From: Hyaloraphidium curvatum
Lineage: Eukaryota; Monoblepharomycota; Hyaloraphidiomycetes; Hyaloraphidiales; Hyaloraphidiaceae
Reading direction: 5' to 3'
DNA length: 64,000 nt
NCBI GenBank assembly: GCA_025558095.1
Contig: JAIVFI010000011.1
Coordinates: forward strand, 682,001-746,000
Made by a program: the position numbers and the translations under genes. Each line of letters begins with the position of its first letter. Within the stretch, counting starts at the first letter, position 1. The notes beneath the pieces were generated by a model. That model was not told the DNA's origin and searched no databases. It was given only the letters and a program-made list of their open reading frames with translations. This document shows, one piece after another, positions 11,062 through 21,106 of the stretch.

Positions 11062-11434
11062 CTCCCCCTCGTTGCAAGATTCCCTCCAGTGCATATCAAT
11101 CCCAACAACGTAGCAATGCATTGTTCCAACACTCCCCCTCGTTGCAAAGTTGTCTCCCAGATGTGATCTCCGTTGCAAACCAGTTGCAGTTATCAAGTCA
11201 CTTTCAATACTCCCCTCCTGTCAAGAATCCCTGAGAAATCTCCAGTTTCACTTTCAAATCTCCACAAATCCCCGAAGTGCTTTGAAATGCTCAAACTTAG
11301 CTATCCATTTTTGGTCCTTCAAGTCCAGTCATTTGCATCACAGTGTTATGCACCTCTTGCTAGTTTCCTGCACACAGACTGGTTCTGCCTCGTTGCACAT
11401 TGCACAGATCCTTCTGCTGATTCTAAAGCAAAGC
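11062..11434 (-). repeat. Polypurine tract and duplicated LTR-junction segment
   Basis: The plus-strand string ACTCCCCCTCGTTGCAA occurs at about 11061 and again at about 11130, 69 bp apart; each is preceded by TTCCAAC. On the minus strand each copy is a purine tract followed by TGTTGGAA, so two related LTR heads lie in tandem, the upstream one truncated to 69 bp. The remainder to 11434 shows no coding features. Confidence 0.6.
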
Positions 11435-12506
11435 TCAACAGTCCCATTGCATGCGTGGTTTCTCCAGGTCCTTCCACCTGGTCAGTTTCCACCATTCCAG
11501 AGTCTTCCTAGAATGTCTGGCTCTTCCATTGGTCACATGCTCTCCTCCTTTAGAGTCCATCCAGTTGTCCTTCAAGCTTGTTGGCAAAGCACTCTGATGG
11601 TGTCCTTGCAACACCTCCTCCACGTGTCCCGTGTTGACTGGATCAAAAGCACATCTCCCAGAAAGTGATTCACCAACAGCAAGTTTCCCAGAAAGTGAGT
11701 CACCCTTCATCACTCCCCCTGAATCGCTTTCTTCTGCTCCTTCCAGGAATGGGTCGTTCCCTGTACAGTGCCCAAGAACATCTGTATCACCAATACCCTT
11801 TGTCTCTGGTTCACCACCCTCAGGATCCAGTTTGTTGCAAGCATCAGATCTCACAGACTCTCCATGCAGCTCCACCTCCTCCTGAATCATGTCTGGTTCG
11901 GAGTGATCTTCCATCAAAATGTCCCTGTCAAGTTCGCAAAGCAGCTGTCCATTTGCATCTTTAGTCTCCTTTCCCAAGTCAGCAACAAAATCTGTTTCAG
12001 CATCTCCATTCTGAACCAAATTCAAATCCCCCTGGTTATCCGGCATGTTCAAATCGTCTTGCATGAGTGTCTGCTGCATCCCTCCATATGATGCGTCCAG
12101 AATCTCAGCTCTGCTGAAAGTACTTCCACTTCCAGAGTCAGACCCTCCACTGGTCAGGTCACATGCCTCATGTCTTTCGAAATCAGAGCCTCTAGCTCCC
12201 TCTGCAAGGTATGGATCGTCCTCCACGATCTCTGCGTTCATCTGATACGAGCCGTTGTGCAAACTCAGTGTTCCCATGAGTTCACCCTCTGGGGAAAGAA
12301 TATTGCCACCCTCTGGGCCCAACAGCACCAGGAATCCCATCTTCACCACGCTCTCAATCGATGGCAATGCTCCACATCGATCTCCAATGTTTGCATCCTC
12401 CATCAAAGTGATGATCTTCCCTGTCAAGAACCTCAGTCTTGTGGCCCGAATACCACCCGCGGTCGCCGATCCCTTCGTGATCCCAAAGTCACGTAGGCCA
12501 CAAATA
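11435..12506 (-). pseudogene. Copia polyprotein remnant: protease tail and acidic linker
   Basis: An open frame on the minus strand (about 360 residues). Its N-terminal part, LLGPEGGNILSPEGELMGTL and HNGSYQM, resembles the segment after the retropepsin in fungal copia polyproteins. The rest is Asp/Glu/Ser/Gly-rich and ends RHSRKTLEWWKL, which resembles the integrase-RT linker (RxSxxxREWW). The integrase core, RT and RNase H are absent. I read it as an internally deleted copia element rather than a host gene, partly because it sits between LTR-type repeats; this is inference. Confidence 0.5.
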
Positions 12507-12613
12507 TAATTGCTAGCCAGAAACCATCCGCCCATCCAAGTCCAGCTCCAATGTCAAGAACAACTCCAACTGGATCCAGAGGCTCCAAACACATCCATCC
12601 GTCCCCAACAACA
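12507..12613 (-). repeat. Partial LTR copy, family of the 15186-15397 LTR
   Basis: On the minus strand it begins TGTTGTTGGGGACGGATGG and aligns at roughly 80 percent by eye over about 107 bp with the start of the LTR at 15186-15397, up to GGCTAG. After that the two diverge. It truncates the protease frame on its upstream side. Confidence 0.7.
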
Positions 12614-13084
12614 GACGGCGAGCACGACAGCACCTTGGGCTACGCAATTGATGCATAACTCCGTGCCGTCCACAAGGTATCGCAGTTTCTGCATCTGCTT
12701 GTCCGTCAGGTAACGGTTCTTGGATCGAATGCCGGCGGCGGCCAATGCTGTTTCCGAGAATAGGCGGCACGGTGTGCTCGGTATGAAGAGAATGTTGTCA
12801 AGCCGAACAACGGGTCCGCTCGTGCAAAAACGCACGTACATGGTGCCAGCCTGTGACACCTCCACGGGCCCCGTAAGTCCATGCACAACGAACTTGGGTA
12901 TCGAGTAGACTTTGGTCAGGTCGCTTAGGGTATTGGTGGAGTTGCGACTCGCGCCAGAATCGAAGAAGGAATCGCAGTTGTTCGCTCGGACATGGTTAAT
13001 GTACGCGCGAGCGTGTTGAGCTTGTACCATGCCGCTGTCGATGTCCTCCCCCGAAACAGCGTTGGACGTCACGGTCGGCATCAC
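12614..13084 (-). pseudogene. Copia retropepsin fragment
   Basis: Minus-strand frame with the aspartic protease motif FFDSGASRN and flanking copia-type blocks (VHGLTGPVEVSQAGTM, LDNILFIPSTPCRLFS, AAGIRSKNRYLTDKQMQ). It ends at the LTR copy at 12613 and has no integrase or RT after it. It probably belongs to the same element as the gag at 13866-15120, although the 13085-13865 stretch between them is broken by a minisatellite. Confidence 0.75.
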
Positions 13085-13479
13085 AGCGGCCTCCCCGCCG
13101 CCACGTAGTTAGTAGTCGAAGCCGTTGCCGTAGGTTGCTCCCTCGCCGGGCTCGTGGTCGTAGCCGACATAGCTGAGATCGGCTCCCTCACTGTCACCAT
13201 CCATCGAGCCATATCCCAGGAAGCCGAAGGCTGTCAGGCAACGCTGCGATGAAGATCGATCTGGGTGCGAGGCGGGTGAGTTACCTTCGGCAGCGGCGTC
13301 GCCTTACCGAGATGAACAGAGAGGATACAAATCGAATCAAAATGAGATAGCGGGACAAGGAACGGAAAATCAAGTCAGTATCAGTGGCGGATGTTGTGAG
13401 ATCCGAGGGGAGGTTTTCCGGGTTGAGGTGCGGTCAACCCGGGAAAACACAGCGACTCCCATCCCAAACTCCGTCACGC
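13085..13479. other. Non-coding stretch inside the copia remnant
   Basis: Lies between the protease fragment and the GC-rich minisatellite. It is moderately AT-rich around 13320-13380. No domain is recognisable in any frame. Confidence 0.4.
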
Positions 13480-13865
13480 GGCACACAGTCACGCGCCGGG
13501 CCCGCGGCCCCTCCTGGCGCGAGGCAACCGCCGACGTCGAGCACCACGGCCCCTTCGCGACGCCGGGCCCACGGCCCATACTCTAGCGCCGGGCCCACGG
13601 CCCCTTCGCGGCGCCGGGCCCGCGGCCCACATTCCACGCGCCGGGCCCGCGGCCCCTTCACGGCGCTGGGCACCGCGGCCCTCTTCTTTGAGCGTCTGGC
13701 ACCTCGGCCCTTCGCGACGCGTGGCCTGCGGCCCTCCTCTCAAGCATCTGGCCCTCGGCCCTTCGGGACGCGGGGCCCGCGTCCCTCCTCTTCAACCAAG
13801 CGCCGAGCACCGCGGCCCCTTCGCGGCGCGGGCACCTCGGCCCTGACATCACCACCCGATGCTCA
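13480..13865. repeat. GC-rich degenerate minisatellite
   Basis: About 390 bp built from degenerate units of roughly 30-40 bp, with the core GCGCCGGGCCCGCGGCCCC and the variable spacer TTCGCGACG. Variants carry CACGGCCC, ACCTCGGCCC or CTGCGGCCC. On the minus strand it stays open in frame after the gag zinc knuckles, giving RREGAA/SRRAEG-like repeats. It interrupts the copia polyprotein between nucleocapsid and protease. A shorter piece of the same repeat lies inside the TRIM at 20885-20936. Confidence 0.8.
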
Positions 13866-15120
13866 CCCTCGCTGTGTTCCATCTGGCCATCTGCCAGCAT
13901 GGCGTACGGCTGCTGGGGCGGTGACGGGCACTCGCGCTGTACGTGCCCCTTGCCGTTGCAATTGTGGCACTTCTTGTCGGGGCACGCCGATGCCACGTGC
14001 CCCGGCTTGCCGCATTCGCGGCAGGTGATCTCACTGGTCACCGGAGCCGGCCTCCAAACGGCAGCACCAGCCGGGCGGTAGCTTGGGCCGCCCATCGGCC
14101 TCAGTGTCTGCGCGGGGTAGTAGCCGCGGCCTCCGCGCATGCCGCCACGTGCCAACCCGCGGCCGCGCATCCGAGTATCATGGCCCTGGCCTTGGATAGG
14201 AGCCATGCCACTCGGCCTGTAGCTGGGGTACGGAGCGTAGCGACCGTGCTCGTACCAGGGGCGCTGCGGAGGCCGACTGAGGATGCCACCACCACGGAGG
14301 GCTTGTTGGGGCGGCTGATAGGCAGTGAAGCCGGGTCCGAACCAGCAGGTGGTGGGAGCGTCGGGAGTGTCGCCGGAGCTGTCATCTTGACAGGTGCATG
14401 CGACATCTTGTTCCCTTGGGCTGTGTTAGCCGCATCCCGCATGCCATTGAACGAGAATGTTATACTCTCGCTCTTGCCGTCTTCGTCGAAGTGCCCGTCG
14501 TCGTCAATGACTCGGCCCCAGAATCCTTGGAGTTCTGCGAACGGGAAGCCTTCGATGAACGTCACCATCAAAGCCACGTCGTAGTCTGAGAGTGGTTTCT
14601 TGTGCGCAAGTCTCTCTGACTTGATACTCAGCAGCTCATTGAAGTTTTGGTCCACAGTCTTTGAAGCGTCCCACTGCCACTTGTTTACGCGGACTTGGGA
14701 CTCGTGTACCAAGCGCGCCTTTCCAACTTTGAACTTCTTGTGAATCGCGATCCAGAGGTCGTAGGCCGTCTTGGGCTCGTCGAACGCTTCCTGGAGGACG
14801 TCGTCGAGCATCAACATGAGCTCGCCGTAGGCCTTTTCGGCCGTCGTCCTGAACTTGTGTTCCGTGAGGATCGAGTGCGCGGCCTTCTCTTCCTCGGCAA
14901 GGATGGTCTGCCTCTGCCGGTCTGTGGTCTCTGGAGCGGCGCTGCGCTCAGCAGCCCTCTTGCGGGCCTGCTCGAGCTGCCAGTCGATGCTGAGGACGTT
15001 GTTGACGACGTACTCGTACATCCCAAGCTTGTTGAGGTAGATGGGGGCCTTGCGGTCCCACTGGACCATGTTGTCACCGGTGTTGAGCAGGATAGGCTTG
15101 TCGGCATCGTTGGCTGTCAT
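13866..15120 (-). pseudogene. Copia gag with two CCHC zinc knuckles, frameshifted
   Basis: The gag frame starts at the ATG at 15120 (MTANDADKPILLNTGDNM) and runs 339 residues. It contains UBN2/copia gag features such as YDLWIAIHKKF and VRVNKWQWDASKT. Near 14200 the useful reading shifts to another minus frame encoding GRG-rich sequence and two zinc knuckles, CRECGKPGHVASAC and CHNCNGKGHVQREC. The shift could be a mutation, a programmed frameshift or a lost intron; I cannot tell. The sequence then runs into the minisatellite. The downstream protease at 12614-13084 was probably part of the same polyprotein. Confidence 0.8.
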
Positions 15121-15160
15121 CCTGTCACGGGCGGGCTTCCAGGGGTAGCAGGCACGTGTC

Positions 15161-15182
15161 AGAGCAGTTGAGACTCTTAATC
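15161..15182 (-). promoter_or_regulatory. Copia primer-binding site complementary to tRNA-Lys(CUU) anticodon arm
   Basis: The plus strand here reads AGAGCAGTTGAGACTCTTAA then TC. This resembles the D-arm end plus anticodon stem-loop of tRNA-Lys(CUU), with the loop CTCTTAA containing anticodon CTT. The element (minus strand) therefore carries its complement, 3 nt inside the LTR end at 15186. A primer-binding site internal to a tRNA implies priming by a cleaved 5' tRNA half, as is known for Drosophila copia with initiator tRNA. Confidence 0.6.
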
Positions 15183-15185
15183 CTT

Positions 15186-15397
15186 TGTTCCCCTGGTCGC
15201 AGGCGCCCAGAGACAGGTGCAGATGAGGCAGGTGGCGTTCCTGGTGTTTGTTGTGTTATTCCCCTCTCCCTAGAGCCGCCCTCCTAGGTTATTGTCTAGC
15301 CAAGATCCACCCATCCATCCAAGTCCAACATCCAACTCCAGGACCAACTCCAACTCGATCCGACGGCTCCAAACACATCCATCCATCCCCAGCAACA
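15186..15397 (-). repeat. 5' LTR of the copia element, 212 bp
   Basis: On the minus strand it runs from TGTTGCTGGGGATGG to GGGGAACA (TGTT...AACA ends), directly upstream of the primer-binding site and the gag start. Partial copies lie at 12507-12613 (minus) and 20710-20739 (plus). It is inserted in a LINE: at 15398 the plus strand resumes with KKAPNGRAADEDG. Confidence 0.7.
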
Positions 15398-16156
15398 AGA
15401 AGGCCCCTAACGGCAGGGCAGCGGATGAGGATGGGATCAGGCTCGAGTTCGTCAAGTATGGGACCACTGTGCTGAAGCAAGCTGTTGTCGATCTGCTCAA
15501 CGACGTGCTCAATGGGGTCAACATGCAAGACTGGGGCCATGTCCAGACATTGCTGGTGATGCTGCACAAGAAGGGGCCCAAGAACGTGGCTGTCAACTAC
15601 CGGGGCATCAGCATAGAGAGGACACTGGAGAAGGTCTTCTCCCTGGTCTGGAACGCTCGGCTAGCTCCCTGGGCTGAGTGCAACAAGCTGCTGGAAGGCT
15701 CGCAGTTTGGATTCAGTGCACGGAGGTCCACCCTTCATACAGTGTTCCTCGCTGAGGCGCTCTTCTCCTTGGCCAAGGCACGCAAGGAGAAGCTGATCAT
15801 GGTGCTTGTAGATTTCACAAAGGCTTTTGACACGGTGGAGCGCTTGAGGTTGTGGAGGAAGCTGGAGGAGATGGGTGTACCCAAACAGGTTGTTGATATG
15901 TTCGAGATGGCGTTTGGGCGGGTGTGGGGAAGGCTCCGGGATGAGGATGGCACCAAGTCGGACTTTATCAAGTTCCTAACTGGAGTGAAGCAGGGGGACC
16001 CCCTCTCATCGCTGTTCTTCATCTTGTTCATCAACGACATCACTGCTTTCATGGAGGCCGCGCCAATGGTGCAAAAGGGATGGATCTGGGTGTTTGAGGA
16101 AGAGGAGGATCAGGAAAGGATGGTCAGCTTGCTGGCTTTGTTCTTTGCAGACGACA
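15398..16156 (+). mobile_element. LINE copy A, RT N-terminal half
   Basis: Starts at the LINE block KKAPNGRAADEDGIRLEF and runs open through NYRGISIERTLEKVFSL, VDFTKAFDTV, GVKQGDPLSSLFFILF to ALFFADD. There it is cut by the 3' end of the minus-strand LINE (GAATAGAATAG tail at about 16167). The 5' side is replaced by the copia LTR. RT motifs are intact, but the copy is truncated at both ends. Confidence 0.85.
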
Positions 16157-17214
16157 GAGGAGAAGAAGAATAGAATAGTATTGGTGACCCGGACCTGCAA
16201 CTGGCTTGGCCGCTGTTACACCATCAGTTTGCTGCTAATTTGAAGTTTGTCGTCGTGCATCTTTTTCATTTTCCCTGTTTTCTGTCCTTCATGGACTTTG
16301 AGATGAAGCTGGCAATGGAGTTGAGGGCCTTCTCCTTCTGCCGCCTCGCTTTGATCGTGGGCTCGAACTCCTTGATGCTAAGAGCCCAGAGCCAGGTCTC
16401 CATGTTCCACTCGCGGCCCAGTGCTTCCAGTCTGGTCTGCAGCTTCTGGCGCCGCTCTGCATTTGCTGAACAGTGGAACAGAAAGTGTTGTTCGTCTCCA
16501 ATGTGTTCAGGGTCATGCTTGCACGTTCTCTGCTGCACCTCAAGTCCTTGGTGCCTGCCTGTCTCCACCTCCAGGTCGTGGGTAGAGCACAGCAACTTTT
16601 GGACATCCCTCCGGTGCTTCTCCACCCGGATCAGGGATGGTCCGATGTGGCCAAAGGTCATGTCACACATCCTCCAAAAGTGCAGTTTGTCGTTGTCCTT
16701 GAGCCTTTGGGCATTGATCTCCCTGAACTTGCCCTTCACAAGATTCTCCACAGTCTCCTTGGGCCATGAGAAAGTGTCCTTCTCCCACATCTCCCTCCCA
16801 TCTTCGCCGCCATGGTATACAAGTAGTTCCCTCAGGAAGCAGCTGGAGGTCAGGACTCATCCCAGGCTGCTCCCTGATGTCATGGAGCCAGAGCCCATAA
16901 GCAGCGTTCATCTTGGCCTCTCTGTCATGCACATGGTCCTTGCTCCGGCCGGTTGAGGTCAGCTGATACCCCAGAAGCTTGAAGCTGTCAACCCTCTTCA
17001 GCTCCTGGTCCCTGTACATGAGCTTTACACGGTGAGGTATCCTCCTGGCCATCCACTCTGTCTTGCTGACGTTGATCTCCAGCCCATTGGCACTGGCATA
17101 TGCAGACAGAAGGTCCAGCTGCATCTTGGCATCCTTCACCGTCTTCGAGATCAAAGTGGTGTCGTCTGCAAAGAACAGAGCTAGCAAGCTGACCATCCTC
17201 TCCTGATCCTCTTC
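16157..17214 (-). mobile_element. LINE copy B: 3' portion of the split minus-strand LINE
   Basis: On the minus strand it begins at EEDQERMVSLLALFFADDTT and continues to the LINE 3' end with its ATTCT-type tail at about 16167, inside LINE A. A short deletion or frame change occurs near 16820-16840. Its first residues continue the sequence that stops at MVSEE in the copy at 19261, so B and D are one element split by LINE C. Confidence 0.8.
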
Positions 17215-19260
17215 AGGACGAGGATGGGATCCGGCTCGAGTTCGTCAAGTAGGGGACTGCAGTACTGAAGCAAGCTGTTGTCAACCTCCTCAACGACGTG
17301 CTCAATGGCGTCAAGATGGATGACTGGGGCCAGACACTGCTGGTGATGCTGCACAAGAAGGGGCCCAAGAACGTGGCTGGCAACTACCGAGGCATCAGCA
17401 TAGAGAGGACGCTGGAGAAGGTCTTCTCCCTGGTCTGGAACGCTCGGCTAGCTCCCTGGGCTGAGTGCAACAAGCTGCTGGAAGGCTCGCAGTTTGGATT
17501 CCGTGCACGGAGATCGACCCTTCATGCAGTGTTCCTTGCCGAGGCACTCTTCTCCCTGGCCAAGGCACGCAAGGAGAAGCTGATCATGGTCTTTGTAGAT
17601 TTCACAAAGGCTTTTGACACGGTGGAACACCCCAGGTTATGGCAGAAACTGGAGGAGATGGGTGTACCCAAACAGGTTGTTGACATGTTCGAGATGGCGT
17701 TCGGGCGCGTGTGGGGACGGCTCCGGGATGAAGACGGGACCAAGTCAGACTTCATCAAGTTCCTGACCGGAGTGAAGCAGGGGGACCCTCTCTCGTCGCT
17801 GTTCTTCATCTTGTTCATCAACGACATCACTGCTTTCATGGAGGCCAATGGTGCAAAAGGGATGGATCTGGGCATGGTGTCTGAGGAGGAAGAGGATCAG
17901 GAGAGGATGGTCAGCTTGCTAGCTCTGTTCTTTGCAGACGACACCACTTTGATCTCGAAGACGGTGAAGGATGCCAAGATGCAGCTGGATCTTCTGTCTG
18001 CATATGCCAGTGCCAATGGGCTGGAGATCAACGTCAGCAAGACAGAGTGGATGGCCAGGAGGATACCTCACCGTGTAAAGCTCATGTACAGGGACCAGGA
18101 GCTGAAGAGGGTTGACAGCTTCAAGCTTCTGGGGTATCAGCTGACCTCAACCGGCCGGAGCAAGGACCATGTGCATGGCAGAGAGGCCAAGATGAACGCT
18201 GCTTATGGGCTCTGGCTCCGCGACTTCAGGGAGCAGCCTGGGATGAGTCCTGACCTCCAGCTCAAGCTCTACAACACAAAGGTCAAGGCAGTGGGCCAAT
18301 ATGGGAACCCGTTCATTGTTGAGATGCCGAAGGAGGAGTACCTTGCCGGGGAAAGCACCAGGGACAAAGTGACATGCATGGCTCTTCGTGCCGTCACTCA
18401 TCTGCCCAAGTCTACCTCCCTGGCCTGTCTGTATGCGATCACTGGCCAGTACCCCCTTGCAGTTCATGACCACGAGTCGGCACTCAAGTTCCTCATGCGC
18501 ATCAAAACAGCGGATCCTGCGCTGTACCTGCTCTACAAAGAGCTCAAGATCGAGGCACTGAAGGGGTCCTGGAACTGGGCTGCCTTCTTGAGGGAACTAC
18601 TTGTATACTATGGTGGCGAAGATGGGAAGGAGATGTGGGAGAAGGACACTGTCTCATGGCCCAAGGAGACTGTGGAGAATCTTGTGAAGGGCAAGTTCAG
18701 GGAGATCAATGCCCAGAGGCTCAAGGACAACGACAAACTGCACTTTTGGAGGATGTGTGACATGACCTTTGGCCACATCGGACCATCCTTGATCCGGGTG
18801 GAGAAGCACCGGAGGGATGTCCAAAAGTTGCTGTGCTCTACCCACGACCTGGAGGTGGAGACAGGCAGGCACCAAGGACTTGAGGTGCAGCAGAGAACGT
18901 GCAAGCATGACCCTGAGCACATTGGAGACGAACAACACTTTCTGTTTCACTGTTCAGCAAATGCGGAGCGGCGCCAGAAGCTGCAGACTAGATTGGAAGC
19001 ACTAGACCGCGAGTGGAACATGGAGACCTGGCTCTGGGCTCTTAGCATCAAGGAGTTCGAGCCCACGATCAAAGCGAGGCGGCAGAAGGAGAAGGCCCTC
19101 AACTCCATTGCCAGCTTCATCTCAAAGTCCATGAAGGACAGGAAAACTGGGAAAATGAAAAAGACACACGACGACGATGAACTTTGCAATTAGCAGCAAA
19201 CTCATGGTGTAACAGCGGCCAAGCCAGGGGCAGGTCCGGGTCACCAATACTATTCTATTC
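17215..19260 (+). mobile_element. LINE copy C, 5'-truncated, best-preserved RT
   Basis: The longest uninterrupted RT reading (631 codons, 17298-19193). It contains YRGISIERTLEKV, FGFRARRSTLHAVFLAEALF, VDFTKAFDTVEHPRLW, GVKQGDPLSSLFFILFIND and the catalytic ALFFADDTTLI. A C-terminal Cys/His region follows (CKHDPEHIGDEQHFLFHC). A TAG at about 17250 interrupts the upstream frame, and the endonuclease is missing. It ends in GGTCACCAATACTATTCTA and TTC at 19260, then abuts LINE D exactly. It is inserted in antisense orientation into LINE B/D. Confidence 0.9.
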
Positions 19261-20709
19261 ATCTCCTCAGACACCATGCCCAGATCCATCCCTTTTGCAC
19301 CATTGGCCTCCATGAAAGCAGTGATGTCGTTGATGAACAAGATGAAGAACGGCGACGAGAGAGGGTCCCCCTGCTTCACTCCGGTCAGGAACTTGATGAA
19401 GTCTGACTTGGTCCCGTCTTCATCCCGGAGCCGTCCCCACACGCGCCCGAACGCCATCTCGAACATGTCAACAACCTGTTTGGGTACACCCATCTCCTCC
19501 AGTTTCTGCCATAACCTGGGGTGTTCCACCGTGTCAAAAGCCTTTGTGAAATCTACAAAGACCATGATCAGCTTCTCCTTGCGTGCCTTGGCCAGGGAGA
19601 AGAGTGCCTCGGCAAGGAACACTGCATGAAGGGTCGATCTCCGTGCACGGAATCAAACTGCGAGCCTTCCAGCAGCTTGTTGCACTCAGCCCAGGGAGCT
19701 AGCCGAGCGTTCCAGACCAGGGAGAAGACCTTCTCCAGCGTCCTCTCTATGCTGATGCCTCGGTAGTTGCCAGCCACGTTCTTGGGCCCCTTCTTGTGCA
19801 GCATCACCAGCAGTGTCTGGCCCCAGTCATCCATCTTGACGCCATTGAGCACGTCGTTGAGGAGGTTGACAACAGCTTGCTTCAGTACTGCAGTCCCCTA
19901 CTTGACGAACTCGAGCCGGATCCCATCCTCGTCCTTTGCGTGCCTTGCCGTTGGGGGCCTTCTTCAAGACCCTCTCCAGCTCCTTGAGGGTGATGGGGCG
20001 CAGCAGGTCTCCAGAAGGCGTGATCGTGGCCTTGGGAAGTGGTGGAAACGTGAGCCTTGGATCCTCCTCGATCTTGGTCACGTACTCGGCGCTGGCGACC
20101 ATCTCCATGTGGCGCACCAGCTCTACAAAGGGCACGGGGTTGCCCTTGCGCCTTGCGTGAGCCTTTCCAAGCAGCTGGTAGTACCCCTTAGGCTCTCGCC
20201 TGAAGAGTCGCTCTAGCAGCTTGGAGTTCTCTCGCTCAGCAACCCTCCGCATCCTCTTCTCCAACTTCTTCCGCTCCTTCTCCAGCTCCCGCGTCTTCCC
20301 CTGGTACTCCTTCTTCCACTCATCCTTCTCCATGAGGGATCGCAGCTCAAGAAGGCGTGACAGCTTCCGATCGATCTCGGCCCTCTCTGCCGAGCCCGCA
20401 AAGCCGTTGAGGAACTTGTCCGCCTCTTCGTATACGCTGACCTTGTCGTACTTCTTCTTCGCGACCTTGTTCACCGCTGCCATGATCTGGATGAGCCGGT
20501 TGCACTTGTCGGATCCAGCTTGAAGTTGCTCGTACTCTTGCATTGCCTCCTTGACCCAGGGCTCGTCGTAGAGGTTTCGCATTATTGCGAGGAAGTGGAA
20601 GTCGCACGGCACGCCCTTGCAGTGCGGCTTGTTCTCCTTCGCAGCTGGCCGCACGAGGTTGGCCTTGATGGTCAGGCTCAGGGCCATGTGGTCTGAGGTG
20701 ACGACCCAG
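19261..20709 (-). mobile_element. LINE copy D: middle portion of the split minus-strand LINE
   Basis: On the minus strand it starts in the end of the AP endonuclease (VVTSDHMALSLTIKANL), passes a basic linker (RLLELRSLMEKDEWKKEY) and the pre-RT block ITLKELERVLKKAPNGKA. The RT then runs to GMVSEE, where LINE C is inserted. Stops and frame changes occur around 19660-19900. Together with 16157-17214 and 21107-22380 it reconstructs an element of about 3.8 kb. Confidence 0.85.
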
Positions 20710-20739
20710 TGTTGCTGGGGATGGATGGATGTGTTTGGA
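20710..20739 (+). repeat. 30-bp fragment of the copia LTR
   Basis: Identical to the first 30 bases of the 15186-15397 LTR (TGTTGCTGGGGATGG then ATGGATGTGTTTGGA) but on the plus strand. It lies between LINE D and the TRIM, inside the LINE endonuclease. Confidence 0.75.
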
Positions 20740-20827
20740 TGTTAGACCACTGGACTAAAGAGAAGGTACCACGTCTCTGGCCCAAGTGGTCTGACGTCTA
20801 AGAGCATGTCACCATAGGGAACCAACA

Positions 20828-20836
20828 CTCCCCCCC
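20828..20836 (-). promoter_or_regulatory. TRIM polypurine tract
   Basis: Minus-strand GGGGGGGAG directly abuts the 3' LTR (20827). Position and composition match the plus-strand primer of LTR elements. Confidence 0.7.
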
Positions 20837-20997
20837 ATGCCTTAGACGTCGAGGCCTCCCCCCGATCGCCCGCATAATACATCTCAGACGCCGGGCCCGC
20901 GGCCCCCATCGCGGCGTTGGGCTTCCGCGGCCCTAGGCTCCTGGGCCTATCTCACAAAACCACAAGCGCGACGACCAGGGTTCGAACCTCCGACTCT

Positions 20998-21018
20998 AGA
21001 GCAATGAGACTCTTAATC
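20998..21018 (-). promoter_or_regulatory. TRIM primer-binding site, half tRNA-Lys(CUU)
   Basis: The plus strand AGAGCAATGAGACTCTTAAT then C matches the D-stem 3' side and anticodon arm of tRNA-Lys(CUU) except for one extra A. The TRIM therefore carries the complement, zero bases from its 5' LTR. The copia leader at 15161-15182 has the same site, suggesting shared machinery. Confidence 0.6.
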
Positions 21019-21106
21019 TGTTAGACCACTGGACTAAAGAGAAGGTACCATGTCTCTGGCCCAAGTGGTCTGACGTCTAAGAGCATGTCACCATAGGGAA
21101 CCAACA

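Larger units (their letters stand above)
20740..21106 (-). mobile_element. TRIM: miniature LTR retrotransposon, 367 bp
   Basis: Two 88-bp direct repeats, 20740-20827 and 21019-21106, differ at one base. Each has TG...CA ends (TGTTAGACC to GAACCAACA on the plus strand). The 191-bp interior lacks coding capacity. In minus orientation the 21019-21106 copy is the 5' LTR, followed immediately by a primer-binding site. The purine tract GGGGGGGAG lies right before the 3' LTR. This is the full diagnostic layout of a terminal-repeat retrotransposon in miniature. No target-site duplication is visible (TTGGA against CCTTC). It sits in the LINE endonuclease, next to the 30-bp LTR fragment. Confidence 0.85.

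Noticed and set aside
11435-12535. 366-codon acidic ORF as a host gene
   Set aside because: Its ends match copia protease-tail and linker sequence, and it is bounded by LTR-type repeats.
20960-21050. Possible tRNA gene: GGTTCGAACC and an A-box-like TAGTCCAGTGG on the minus strand
   Set aside because: The flanking arms do not pair as acceptor or T stems. The A-box-like part lies in the TRIM LTR and the anticodon-like part is the primer-binding site.
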